NCBI RefSeq assembly: GCF_900111145.1
Contig: NZ_FOIR01000001.1
Coordinates: forward strand, 441,501-505,500
Direction of reading: 5' to 3'
Origin: Roseivirga pacifica
Lineage (GTDB): Bacteria; Bacteroidota; Bacteroidia; Cytophagales; Cyclobacteriaceae
Length of the DNA stretch: 64,000 nt
Positions 28,113 to 37,236 of the stretch are shown in pieces (position 1 is the stretch's first letter; every line of letters starts with the position of its first letter). The translations under genes were made by a program, and so were the position numbers. The notes below the pieces were generated by a model that ran no database searches, was not told where the DNA came from, and saw nothing but the letters and a program-made list of their open reading frames with translations.

Positions 28113-28326
28113 GCGATCTGTTATATGCTGTCACGTAGTGGCTCATATACGTACTAGGTAACACTAAGTTAACAATTTCTTAACATTTAAACTAATAAAG
28201 TAAAGAAATCGCTACTAATAGACGCTTTTGTAGTTGATTTTCATTTATGGATTAACATTGGCGTAATATATAATTCTTGTTGTGGGGATACGAAAAAAGT
28301 GGCTTATTAGGGCCATTTCAAAGCTT

Positions 28327-28860
28327 ATGAAAACCACTTCCCTCGCTAAGTCCTTAAGAGGCTATCGTAAGATTCACAAATACATTGGCTTGGTGCTCGG
28401 TGTTATTATTTTTATCAGCGCCCTAACAGGAATTCTACTTGGCTGGAAAAAGAATGTAGCCTTGCTTCAGCCACCTACCCAAAAAGGAGTGAATTTAGAT
28501 ATGGCCACCTACCGCCCGGTGGAGGAGCTTGCCGCTAAATCTATTTTGGCGGTAGACAGTCTTGGGCTTACCGCTAGCAACTTCGATAGAATTGAATACC
28601 GTCCTACAAAGGGTATTGCCAAAGTGATTTTTGACACTGGTAGTTGGGAGGTGCAGATTGATGCCACAAACTTAGAGGTGCTATCGGTTGCCAAACGTCA
28701 CTCCGATTGGATTGAGCATTTGCACGATGGTTCCATCATTTCCGAGACATTCAAAGTGATTTCAATGAATGTATTAGGCATCGGTCTGTTGGTGTTGTTA
28801 ATCTCTGGACTGTGGCTTTGGTATGGTCCCAAGCGCATCAAAAAACTCAAGAACAAATAA
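28327..28860 (+). CDS. PepSY domain membrane protein
   Basis: The protein has 177 residues from ATG 28327. RGYRKIHKYIGLVLGVIIFISALTGILLGW is the PepSY-associated TM helix motif with a His in the loop before the helix. A PepSY-type periplasmic domain follows (about 60-125), and a second TM helix (VLGIGLLVLLISGLWLWYG) ends in a basic KRIKKLKNK tail. It resembles a reduced, single-unit version of the PepSY_TM proteins tied to iron or heme reduction. Nothing iron-related lies immediately beside it, although feoAB is 10 kb away. A GTG at 28282 would add 15 residues. Confidence 0.82.
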   Translation: MKTTSLAKSLRGYRKIHKYIGLVLGVIIFISALTGILLGWKKNVALLQPPTQKGVNLDMATYRPVEELAAKSILAVDSLGLTASNFDRIEYRPTKGIAKVIFDTGSWEVQIDATNLEVLSVAKRHSDWIEHLHDGSIISETFKVISMNVLGIGLLVLLISGLWLWYGPKRIKKLKNK

Positions 28861-28947
28861 TGGACAGTTAAGAAATTATAAAGAAGGACATTCGGTTTAC
28901 AATTGAACTTTCTAATAACTAAATTCACCTTAGAGCGTTAATTTGAT

Positions 28948-31677
28948 ATGAAAAAGGCCTTCAAAATATTTCTGGGAATTATACTATTCCTTATAGTTTC
29001 AATTGTTCTGATTCCCATTTTATTCAAGAATAAGATCAAAGAAATTGTGATTCAGGAGTTTGCAAAGCAAACTACTAGCACGCTGTATTTCGATGGATTT
29101 AAGGTTTCTCTTTTTGGCAACTTCCCTGACCTAACAGTGAGTTTGGGCGATTTTGGAATTGTAGGAACGGGCGTGTTTGAAGGCGATACACTGGTGAGCG
29201 CCAAAAGCTTTGCTGCCGGAGTTGGTTTGAGAGAATATTTGTTCGATGACCAAATTGTGGTGAAGAATATCGATTTAAACTCACCCAACATCACCATTCT
29301 TACCCTAGAGGATGGCTTGGCCAATTACGACATTATGCGCCCAAGCGAGGAGGTTCCAGAGGCCATCGAAGAGCCGGCTGAAGGGGGCTCTGTCAATTTC
29401 GGAATTCAGTCAATCAACATTACCAACGGAAACTTTATTTACTACGACCAATCAATTGGTGTGCTTACCGAACTGGCCCAGCTAGATTTATCAGGGACAG
29501 GTAATTTTGAGGACGACATTTTCGACCTAGTGACCAAGGGGCGTATTGGGGACATTGAAGTTGCCTATGATGGCACTTATTACCTCTCAAGAAAATCACT
29601 CGATTTGGAGGCCATTATTAGCATGGACTTGCCCAATTCCAAATACACCTTTAAAGAGAATAGCTTTAAACTGAATTCGCTGCCGCTCGAAATTGATGGG
29701 TATTTACAGTTGTTGGACGATCGCATGGACATGGACTTTAAGTTCGGTTCACCAGGCGTAACCATTAAGAGTCTTATTTCGCTCATCCCTGGTGTTTATG
29801 CTTCTTCGCTGGAAGGCTTGCAAGCCAATGGAAACGTAACTTTCGATGGTGCCATTAGTGGTGCCTATTCCGATACAGAAATGCCTTCTTTCAACTTGGG
29901 CTTGGCTGTAGCAAACGGAAATATTCAGCACCCACAACTACCAAAACCTATCCAGAATGCGGCCATGAACTTGCAGGTGCAAAGTGAAAAAGGTACAATG
30001 GACAAAACCTATATCGATCTTTCTAAGCTTCACTTAGAGGTTGGCAATAATCCGTTCGATGCCACATTGGCTTTAAAGAATTTGGATAACCCTGAGTGGG
30101 ACTTTAAGACAAATGGCCAGATTAATTTGGAGGAATTTGTTGGTCTGCTAGAACAAGAAGGTTTGGTGCTTAAAGGCCAGATAGTAGCCGATTTGAGCTC
30201 AAAGGGTAAAATGAGCGATCTTGAAGCGGAACGTTATCAGGCGTTACCTACTCAAGGAACGCTTAGTCTTAAAGGCTTTGAATACGCCAGTCCAGATTTG
30301 CCGCATGCCGTAACCATCGCTTCTACACAAGCTTCTTTTAACAACAATGAGGTTGTTTTGAGTGAATACAAAGGAAGCCTTGGCTCTACAAACTTGGATG
30401 TAACTGGTAAGCTGCAGAATATGTTGGGCTTTGCTTTTAATAATGAAGTGTTAACCGGCCAACTTACCGCACATGCCGACCAACTGATCGTGTCGGAATG
30501 GATGACTGAGGAAGAAGGTGCTGAAGAGGCAGAAGCGGAATCAGAAGAGGCTCCTGCTGATGAGCCAACTGAGGTGGTGCGTATTCCAGAAAACATCAAC
30601 TTTAAACTGCGTTCTACTATCGATAAGGTAGTTTATAATAAACTCAACCTGAACAGCCTTCAAGGAAATATAGATGTGGCCGAAGGAAAAATATCACTGG
30701 TAAACTCTGGATTGAAAACTTTAGGAGGCGATTTGGTACTTAATGGCTCTTATGACACCAAACCAGAACAACCTGAGTTTGATATGAATATTTCGGCCAA
30801 GCAAATGTCAATTGCACAAAGCTTCGAGAGTGTGGACATGGTGCAAAAGTTGGCGCCAATTGCCGAGCAGGTTTCTGGAATGTTTGGCATGGGCTTTAGC
30901 ATTTCTGGTGGCCTTACTGCCGACATGATGCCAGATTATACTACGCTTAATGGTTCTGGATTGATCGAATTGGCCAAAGCAGGCTTCGACAACCCAGAGC
31001 TCTTCTCTAAACTAAGCACTGTTACCAAATTACAGAAGCTAGATAATCCGGTGCTCGATAAACTTAAAATGCAGGCTGAAATTAGCGCAGGGCGTTTGTT
31101 CATTAAACCCTTCGATATAAAACTTGGCGATTACATGACCACCATTGCTGGTAGCACCGGAATTGACGGCAGCGTTGATTACGAGTTCCGTGTAATCGTT
31201 CCTGCTGGTGAAGTGGGTGCACAGGTTAATTCGTTGATTTCGAGCTTTACAGGCAGCGATGTGCTTTCGGGTAAAAACGTAGTGATGAACTTAGGTATGA
31301 CAGGCCAGTTTAACGACCCTCAGTTTAAACTAAAAGGTGTAGAAACGGAAGATGGGAAAAGTGTTGGCGGTGCCGTAAAAGCTAGCCTTGAAGCTAAGGT
31401 AGAAGAGAAAAAGCAGGAGCTAGAGAAAGAACTTGAAAAGAAAAAGCAAGAGGCAAAAGACTCTCTAAACAATGTGATTGAAGCCAAAAAGGACAGCTTA
31501 CAAAATCAGCTTGATAGTTTGGTTAACAAAAAAGCAGACACCCTATCTACTGTGATTGCCGAAAAACTTGGTATAAAAAAGGATAGTGCGAAGGTGCTGG
31601 AAGAAGCCAAGGATAAGGCCAAAAACGCACTAGAGAACTTGCTGAAAAAGAAGAAAAAGAAGAACGATAATAACTAG
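28948..31677 (+). CDS. AsmA family outer-membrane biogenesis protein
   Basis: This 909-residue protein has one N-terminal TM anchor (IFLGIILFLIVSIVLIPILF) and an AsmA N-domain (VIQEFAKQTTSTLYFDGFKVSLFGNFPDLTVSLGDF, in two parts). A long beta-repeat groove region follows, then an AsmA C-terminal domain with GSGLIELAKAGF...LDKLKMQAEISAGRL. Bridge-like AsmA proteins are thought to shuttle lipids between membranes. The last 110 residues are unusual: a Lys/Glu-rich coiled coil (EAKVEEKKQELEKELEKKKQ) running into KKKKKKNDNN, which may fold back or bind an acidic partner. It lies 87 bases downstream of the PepSY gene. Confidence 0.85.
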   Translation: MKKAFKIFLGIILFLIVSIVLIPILFKNKIKEIVIQEFAKQTTSTLYFDGFKVSLFGNFPDLTVSLGDFGIVGTGVFEGDTLVSAKSFAAGVGLREYLFDDQIVVKNIDLNSPNITILTLEDGLANYDIMRPSEEVPEAIEEPAEGGSVNFGIQSINITNGNFIYYDQSIGVLTELAQLDLSGTGNFEDDIFDLVTKGRIGDIEVAYDGTYYLSRKSLDLEAIISMDLPNSKYTFKENSFKLNSLPLEIDGYLQLLDDRMDMDFKFGSPGVTIKSLISLIPGVYASSLEGLQANGNVTFDGAISGAYSDTEMPSFNLGLAVANGNIQHPQLPKPIQNAAMNLQVQSEKGTMDKTYIDLSKLHLEVGNNPFDATLALKNLDNPEWDFKTNGQINLEEFVGLLEQEGLVLKGQIVADLSSKGKMSDLEAERYQALPTQGTLSLKGFEYASPDLPHAVTIASTQASFNNNEVVLSEYKGSLGSTNLDVTGKLQNMLGFAFNNEVLTGQLTAHADQLIVSEWMTEEEGAEEAEAESEEAPADEPTEVVRIPENINFKLRSTIDKVVYNKLNLNSLQGNIDVAEGKISLVNSGLKTLGGDLVLNGSYDTKPEQPEFDMNISAKQMSIAQSFESVDMVQKLAPIAEQVSGMFGMGFSISGGLTADMMPDYTTLNGSGLIELAKAGFDNPELFSKLSTVTKLQKLDNPVLDKLKMQAEISAGRLFIKPFDIKLGDYMTTIAGSTGIDGSVDYEFRVIVPAGEVGAQVNSLISSFTGSDVLSGKNVVMNLGMTGQFNDPQFKLKGVETEDGKSVGGAVKASLEAKVEEKKQELEKELEKKKQEAKDSLNNVIEAKKDSLQNQLDSLVNKKADTLSTVIAEKLGIKKDSAKVLEEAKDKAKNALENLLKKKKKKNDNN

Positions 31678-31750
31678 CACAAAAAATTAATACAGGCTTA
31701 AATTAACATAAGCAATTTGCTAACGTCTATTGATTAAACTTGCAGAATCA

Positions 31751-31975
31751 ATGGCAAAGGCACACCCACATATCGACTTAGGAACTAGTTATGTTCAACT
31801 GTCCAAGCTTCCCTTCGATCAGGCATTGGAGCTAAAAAGCTGGATTCCCCAAACGAGTTTCATCAGCCTCAAAACCGCACAAGGTTATGTGGCTGATGCC
31901 ATTCAGTACAGCGAATATGAATACTGGTTCGATTTTTACTTTGCAAGTGTAAAAGAGCCAGACTTTGAGGTTTAG
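31751..31975 (+). CDS. Small orphan protein, 74 residues
   Basis: The ATG at 31751 opens a soluble 74-residue frame (AKAHPHIDLGTSYVQLSKLP...). The composition is normal for a coding region, with no signal peptide and an aromatic-rich segment YSEYEYWFDFYFASV. I do not recognise a family. A TTG at 31730 would add seven residues. It ends seven bases from the convergent purE stop, so it is tightly packed. The lack of an overlapping alternative frame and its regular codon use support it being real. Confidence 0.55.
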   Translation: MAKAHPHIDLGTSYVQLSKLPFDQALELKSWIPQTSFISLKTAQGYVADAIQYSEYEYWFDFYFASVKEPDFEV

Positions 31976-31982
31976 GCCGAAA

Positions 31983-32492
31983 TTAAAAGTTCTTCCAGCC
32001 TTTTTCGTCAAGCGTTTTCACGCCATCAATTACCTTAGTCTTCAGGTTCTCTTTAAACTTGGCCAAGTTGTCGCCAACGGTTTCGTCAAATGCGCCAATC
32101 ATTTGCGCAGCTAGAATACCGGCATTTTTGGCACCATCTAAAGCCACTGTGGCTACAGGCACACCGCCCGGCATTTGCAGAATAGAAAGTACAGAGTCCC
32201 AACCGTCAATAGAATTGCGAGATTTTACCGGAACACCAATTACCGGCAGCGTGGTTAAAGAGGCCACCATGCCAGGCAAGTGAGCGGCACCACCGGCACC
32301 AGCAATAATCACTTTTAAACCTTTGGCTTTGGCACCTTGGGCATATTCGTACATGCGCTCGGGTGTTCTGTGAGCCGAAACTACAGTAACCTCGCAGGTT
32401 ACTCCCAACTCTTCCAAAACCTCAGCAGCTTCCTTCATTACAGGTAAATCGGAAGTACTGCCCATTATTATGCCTACGCTTGCCTTGCTCAT
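31983..32492 (-). CDS. purE: N5-CAIR mutase (PurE)
   Basis: PurE converts N5-carboxyaminoimidazole ribonucleotide to CAIR in purine synthesis. The 169-residue protein has the class I hallmarks: [13 protein letters not shown] at the N-terminus, [11 protein letters not shown], the glycine-rich [14 protein letters not shown], and [24 protein letters not shown] with the conserved His-Arg and Ser residues. It overlaps the end of purK by four bases (ATGA), so the two are translationally coupled. Together they form the ATP-dependent two-step route from AIR to CAIR. Confidence 0.97.
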   Translation of the reverse strand: MSKASVGIIMGSTSDLPVMKEAAEVLEELGVTCEVTVVSAHRTPERMYEYAQGAKAKGLKVIIAGAGGAAHLPGMVASLTTLPVIGVPVKSRNSIDGWDSVLSILQMPGGVPVATVALDGAKNAGILAAQMIGAFDETVGDNLAKFKENLKTKVIDGVKTLDEKGWKNF

Positions 32493-33625
32493 GCTTTTAT
32501 CTTTAAGTGTTCTTTTACGAAGTTAATTTTTTCCTTCAGTTGCGCTATGTCGTGGTCGCTAATTGTAGCGTGCCCCATTTTGCGGAAGGGCTTGGTCAGC
32601 TTTTTACCGTATAAATGAATATGCACGCCTTTTTGCGCCAGCACTTTGTCCATGCCCTCGTATTGCGCTTCTCCAGTATAGCCATCTTCGCCCAAAAGAT
32701 TTACCATAGCTGCAGGAACCACGGTTTCGGTATTGCCCAAAGGCCAGTTGAGTACAGCTCTCAGGTGTTGTTCAAACTGAGATGTAACATTGCCTTCAAT
32801 GGTTTGATGACCACTATTGTGTGTTCTTGGGGCAATTTCGTTCACTAAGATCTCACCGTCTTTTGTTAAGAACATTTCGATAGCGAGCAAACCGACCATT
32901 TCGAGCTTGTTTACAACAGTTTTTGCCAAAGTTTGGGCTTTTTCTTCTACTTCGGGTGAAATGCTTGCGGGAGAAATAAGGTATTCTACCAAGTTATGCA
33001 CAGGGTGAAAAACCATTTCAACTGTTGGGAAGGTGGTTACTTCACCGGCTTCATTTCTGGCAACTATTACGGCTAACTCCTTCTCAAAGTCAACCAGTTT
33101 TTCAACAAAGCTCGGTTTGTCGAAGGCTTTGTCCAAGTCGGCTTCGGTGCGAATTACTGAAACCCCGCGACCGTCATAGCCTTCGGTTTCCAATTTGTTC
33201 ACAAACGGCAGCATCTCTTTTAGTTCGGCAACGGCAGCTTTGGTAGCTGTAGCTTTAAAATCTGCTGTCGGAATTCCGTTTTTGGCATAAAATTGCTTTT
33301 GATGTAGCTTATTCTGAATCAATTTAATGATTTCGGGCTGTGGGTAAACCTTTTTGCCAGCATCGCGCAAGTCTTTTAATGCCTTGGTGTTTACGTTTTC
33401 AATCTCAATGGTCAGCACATCTTTGTCCTTTCCAAAAGCCATTACGCTATCGTAATCCGTTAGCTTACCAACGGTAAAACTCGTAGCAATGTGCTTACAA
33501 GGAGCGTTTTCGTCCGGATCGATAATGTGAACATCGAGGTTGAAGTCGATGGCTGACTGAATGAGCATGCGCCCTAGCTGGCCACCGCCTAAAACGCCAA
33601 GTTTAATGTTTGAATCAAAAGCCAT
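32489..33625 (-). CDS. purK: N5-CAIR synthetase (PurK)
   Basis: This ATP-grasp ligase carboxylates AIR with bicarbonate. The 378-residue protein from ATG 33625 shows an N-terminal [11 protein letters not shown] nucleotide-binding fold. The ATP-grasp core includes [38 protein letters not shown], and [19 protein letters not shown] with the metal-binding Glu-Asn and RTHNSGH signature. The C-terminal domain follows AMVNLLGE. It is upstream of purE with a four-base overlap. The MutS-like gene lies 53 bases upstream on the same strand. Confidence 0.97.
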   Translation of the reverse strand: MAFDSNIKLGVLGGGQLGRMLIQSAIDFNLDVHIIDPDENAPCKHIATSFTVGKLTDYDSVMAFGKDKDVLTIEIENVNTKALKDLRDAGKKVYPQPEIIKLIQNKLHQKQFYAKNGIPTADFKATATKAAVAELKEMLPFVNKLETEGYDGRGVSVIRTEADLDKAFDKPSFVEKLVDFEKELAVIVARNEAGEVTTFPTVEMVFHPVHNLVEYLISPASISPEVEEKAQTLAKTVVNKLEMVGLLAIEMFLTKDGEILVNEIAPRTHNSGHQTIEGNVTSQFEQHLRAVLNWPLGNTETVVPAAMVNLLGEDGYTGEAQYEGMDKVLAQKGVHIHLYGKKLTKPFRKMGHATISDHDIAQLKEKINFVKEHLKIKA

Positions 33626-33678
33626 AAGCAATTCTGAATTATTGCTGCAAAGGTATTTAATTCTTTAAAAAAGCTGGC

Positions 33679-35475
33679 CTATTCGGGAATTTCGATGCCC
33701 ATCTTTTGCATTAGCTTGGTGGCATTAAAGCTCTGGCAAATACCATCGGTAAGCGTATAATCGAAAATGATTTCGTCTGCTACAATCTGACTGTTAAAAC
33801 TGTAGTTTTTCACCCCTTGCAATTCGTTGGTTAGGTTGCCCAGCACAATGTCGTGGGTAGAAACCAAACCGAATGCGTGCGCTTTGTTTAGCTGTTTCAC
33901 CAAGGCAATAGCGCCTTTGTGTCGGTCTTCAGAGTTGGTTCCTTTTAGTACTTCATCAATCATAAAGAGCGTTGGTTTTTCACTGTTTATGTAAGCTAAA
34001 AGCTTTTTCAATCGCTTTAATTCGGCATAAAAAGAAGAAACACTTTCTTCTAGCTCGTCTTTAGTGCGCATGCTGGTAAACACATCTGTTGGGCCAAGTT
34101 TCATCTGGGTGGCACAAACGGGCGCTCCTATTTGGGCTAAAATTACGTTTACTCCAAGGGTGCGTAAAAACGTACTTTTACCACTCATATTCGAGCCGGT
34201 AATTAAACAGATTCCGCCTTTTCCTTTAAATAGAAAATCATTGCTTACGCGTTTTTTTCCATCAATTAATGGGTGCCCCATTTCCTTGGTTTCAATATAG
34301 AAAGGCTGATCTACCAGCTCGGGATAAGCAAAGCTCGGGTTGGCGTAGGCAAAGCCGGCCAAGCTATTTAGCGCATCGAACTGAGCAATGGTAGCATACC
34401 AAGCCGTGATATCGATGCGATTATCTTGCTTCCACTTTAATATTTTGAGCAACCAAAAAACATCGAGCAGCAAGATCATATCGAAAATTGCATACAGAAA
34501 GTTGGCGCGGTTCTGCATACTATCAAGTATAAACTTGAGTTCGGAAAGTGTTTTGGATGCTTTTCTTTCCTCAGCTATAAGTTGGTGTCTAAGATTTTGG
34601 AGGGATTGACTTTTAAACTGCTGCTGTTCTACTAGCACCAAATGCTCCTTTAGCGACTGCAACGATTTATAACCGTTTTCAGTCTGCTTGGTAATTTCCA
34701 TTATGCGATTAAAAACCGTTCCTAAAATACCAATGCTCACAAAGCAGAGCAGAATGGGTAGGCCGGTTTGCACGGTGCCCATATATGCCAATACAATGGT
34801 GCTGAGAATACTTAGCGGAACAACGGCTAACAAGATTTGATAAGCGATTTTGCCTTTTAGGCGTTCTTCTTGCTGCAACCAATTGATAAAAGGTTCTTTC
34901 GACCCGGCTTCTTTCTCAGCGGCTTTACCATAGGCTTCAAAATACTGCCTAAAATCTAGTAGTCCGGCAAGTTCTTTAACGGCAGACTGTCTCTCATTTA
35001 CCATAGCAATACCTGCAGGATTGCTCAGCCAGTTGGCTAAAAGTGCCTCGCCTTCTGTAGTGGCAGACCTATTGAGTAATTGAAAGAGAGAATGTCTGCC
35101 AAAAACATCCAAATCTTCATGGTAAGGGTGTTGGGCATCATAAAATGTATCCCCCGTTTTCAATGCCTTTAATTGGTTGGTGGCACGTAGTAATTCTTCC
35201 TCGTTTACTTGGGCTAGTGCTTCGTAAAGCTTGAGCTTGGTTTTTACCCTATTGTGGTGTTTTAATAATGCCACATATGCTACCAGTAAAGCGACTGTTA
35301 CTATGGTTACGGCTTCAATCAGGCCTTTATTGGCAAACCAAACAATACCGATTAGTCCTGCAACAAAAACCGCTACACGAAACCATGCAATATTGGTAGA
35401 CTTGGTTTTGAGCGACTTAGATTCTGATTGAAATTGACTTTTTCGCTTTTCGAAGATTTCGTTGCTAGAGTTCAA
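33679..35475 (-). CDS. Membrane-anchored MutS-family ATPase
   Basis: The protein has 598 residues. The C-terminal third is a MutS ATPase: Walker A TGSNMSGKSTF (about 425-435), Walker B LFMIDEVLKGTNSEDR (about 500-515) and the STHD switch. The N-terminal MutS mismatch-recognition domain is absent, and so is a C-terminal Smr nuclease, which excludes MutS1 and MutS2. Two hydrophobic hairpins are present instead: about 28-70 (VAVFVAGLIGIVWFA, EAVTIVTVALLVAYVALL) and about 215-260 (ILLAVVPLSILSTIVLAYMG). This places an SMC/MutS-like ATPase on the membrane. Related proteins exist across Bacteroidota and their role is not established. It precedes purK-purE. Confidence 0.85.
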   Translation of the reverse strand: MNSSNEIFEKRKSQFQSESKSLKTKSTNIAWFRVAVFVAGLIGIVWFANKGLIEAVTIVTVALLVAYVALLKHHNRVKTKLKLYEALAQVNEEELLRATNQLKALKTGDTFYDAQHPYHEDLDVFGRHSLFQLLNRSATTEGEALLANWLSNPAGIAMVNERQSAVKELAGLLDFRQYFEAYGKAAEKEAGSKEPFINWLQQEERLKGKIAYQILLAVVPLSILSTIVLAYMGTVQTGLPILLCFVSIGILGTVFNRIMEITKQTENGYKSLQSLKEHLVLVEQQQFKSQSLQNLRHQLIAEERKASKTLSELKFILDSMQNRANFLYAIFDMILLLDVFWLLKILKWKQDNRIDITAWYATIAQFDALNSLAGFAYANPSFAYPELVDQPFYIETKEMGHPLIDGKKRVSNDFLFKGKGGICLITGSNMSGKSTFLRTLGVNVILAQIGAPVCATQMKLGPTDVFTSMRTKDELEESVSSFYAELKRLKKLLAYINSEKPTLFMIDEVLKGTNSEDRHKGAIALVKQLNKAHAFGLVSTHDIVLGNLTNELQGVKNYSFNSQIVADEIIFDYTLTDGICQSFNATKLMQKMGIEIPE

Positions 35476-35602
35476 AAAAATAATGTTAGGTTGTTAATCG
35501 ATTTTAGGTATTCAGAAAGTGGTTTCACGAAGCTAGTCAATTGTGTGTTTCGTACAATTTCAAATTTCTTAATATCTTCATCACCCGACACTGGACTACA
35601 CT

Positions 35603-36184
35603 GTGAATCTAGACGAAGAGAAGTTATTAGAGGCATTTATAAAAGGCGATGAACAGGCCTTTAGCCAGCTTTTTCAAATGTATTACGATGATGCTTGTCG
35701 TTACATCATCCGTATTATTCGCGATCAAGATACCGCAGAAGAAATAGCACAAGCCACGTTTGTGAATTTGTGGGAGAAACGAGACCTGATCAAGGCAGAT
35801 GTTTCTTTTAAATCTTACTTGTTTCGTTCAGTTTACAACACCGCACTCAACTATTTAAAGCACCAAAAGGTGGTGGCTACTTATGTTAGCCGTAAGCAAG
35901 AAAATATTGATGTAGTCAAAAAGAGCTATGTAAGTCACCAGCCAGACTTTGAGTTGCAAAAGAGAATTGATGATGCTTTGGAGTCGTTACCTCCGCAATG
36001 CCAAAGGGTGTTTAGGCTAAGCCGAGAAGATGGCATGAAATACCACGAGATTGCCGATGAGTTGGGCATCTCTAAAAAGACAGTTGAAGTACACATGGGT
36101 AAGGCCCTTAGGATACTTCGCGACCATTTGAGCGACTATTTAACAATTTTTGTGTTTTTAACACTTTTTAATATAGGGGTATAG
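35603..36184 (+). CDS. ECF RNA polymerase sigma factor
   Basis: The protein has 193 residues and starts at GTG 35603. Region 2 is visible (QLFQMYYDDACRYIIRIIRD...EEIAQATFVNLWEKRD), and region 4 has an HTH (HEIADELGISKKTVEVHMGKALRILRDHL). It belongs with the Bacteroidota FecI-type factors. The last 17 residues (YLTIFVFLTLFNIGV) are strongly hydrophobic and could anchor the protein to the membrane. fecR-type and STN-domain genes follow at 46 and nine bases, making a complete sigma/anti-sigma unit. The usual barrel receptor is missing. Confidence 0.93.
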   Translation: MNLDEEKLLEAFIKGDEQAFSQLFQMYYDDACRYIIRIIRDQDTAEEIAQATFVNLWEKRDLIKADVSFKSYLFRSVYNTALNYLKHQKVVATYVSRKQENIDVVKKSYVSHQPDFELQKRIDDALESLPPQCQRVFRLSREDGMKYHEIADELGISKKTVEVHMGKALRILRDHLSDYLTIFVFLTLFNIGV

Positions 36185-36229
36185 AAGGTACAGGTTGTTA
36201 CCTTTACACAGATTGAAAACCGCAAGGTA

Positions 36230-37228
36230 ATGGAACAGTTAGTGGCTAAATATTTGGCCAACGATTTAGAGGAGAATGAGAGACTGGCGTTTGAGCGTCA
36301 GTTGGTAGAGGATGATGCGCTTCAGAATGAGCTGAAGGCGCAACTGGATCTGTTATACCTGATTGAAAAACCACAACAGCAGTTTAACGCAAATGCCGCT
36401 TGGGAAAAAGTTGCTCCACAATTGAAGCAAAAACAAGCCAAGGTGGTGCACATGCCGAGCAAACCAAAGTACAGCTTTATGAAAATTGCTGCCACTTTGC
36501 TTATAGTGCTAACCGCTGGCTATTTTGTGAACGACTACATTGCTAAAGACGGTGGCGCTACAGTTTCTGACGAAACGATTTTTTACACCACTACAAACGG
36601 AATTAAAGATGTAGTCCTGCCCGATGGCACCGCGGTTAAATTAAATGCAAATTCTACACTTACCTTGGCCAAAGATTTTGGCAAAGGTAATAGAAATGTA
36701 ACCCTTACCGGTGGCGCCAACTTTGATGTAACGAAAAATCCTGAGCTACCATTTATTATCGATGCATCGACTGGCGTAATTGAAGTTTTGGGTACTTCTT
36801 TCGACCTTGAAGCTTATGAAGGCAAAGAGGTGGAACTTAACGTAACCGAAGGTCGCGTGAAATTTGGCCACAAAGCGAAAAAAGAAACTGAGGAAGTATT
36901 TACTGCTGGCGAAAGAGCAGTACTTGCTACCGATGGTTCTAAACTTACCAGAGAAAAGGTTAAGAATAAGAACTATTCAGCTTGGTGGACAAAGCGCCTA
37001 GAATTTGATAATGCCCCTTTTAAAGAAGTTTTTAAGGACATTGAAAAAGCCTACAATGTAACGATTGAGTACAGTGAGGCTATGGAAAATTGCCGTTATA
37101 ATGCGGTACTTGAAAACTACAATCTACAGGAGTTTTTGGAGACCTTCCAACAGACCAATCTGAACATCACTTCTGTAACAACTAAAGATTCTCACATAAA
37201 ATTAGAAGGATTTGCGTGTAACAATTAA
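36230..37228 (+). CDS. FecR-type anti-sigma factor
   Basis: The 332-residue inner-membrane regulator pairs with the ECF sigma just upstream. The cytoplasmic N-terminal part (1-80) is acidic, as expected for sigma binding. One TM helix follows (about 84-104, IAATLLIVLTAGYFVNDYI). The periplasmic FecR domain (about 118-230) has TTNGIKDVVLPDGTAVKLNANSTL and VTEGRVKF. A C-terminal DUF4974 region (WWTKRLEFDNAPFKEVFKDIEKAYNVTIEY, in parts) matches the part that docks with STN domains. The next gene supplies an STN domain, so signalling may go through that protein rather than through a receptor. Confidence 0.92.
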   Translation: MEQLVAKYLANDLEENERLAFERQLVEDDALQNELKAQLDLLYLIEKPQQQFNANAAWEKVAPQLKQKQAKVVHMPSKPKYSFMKIAATLLIVLTAGYFVNDYIAKDGGATVSDETIFYTTTNGIKDVVLPDGTAVKLNANSTLTLAKDFGKGNRNVTLTGGANFDVTKNPELPFIIDASTGVIEVLGTSFDLEAYEGKEVELNVTEGRVKFGHKAKKETEEVFTAGERAVLATDGSKLTREKVKNKNYSAWWTKRLEFDNAPFKEVFKDIEKAYNVTIEYSEAMENCRYNAVLENYNLQEFLETFQQTNLNITSVTTKDSHIKLEGFACNN

Positions 37229-37236
37229 ATTGCTGC

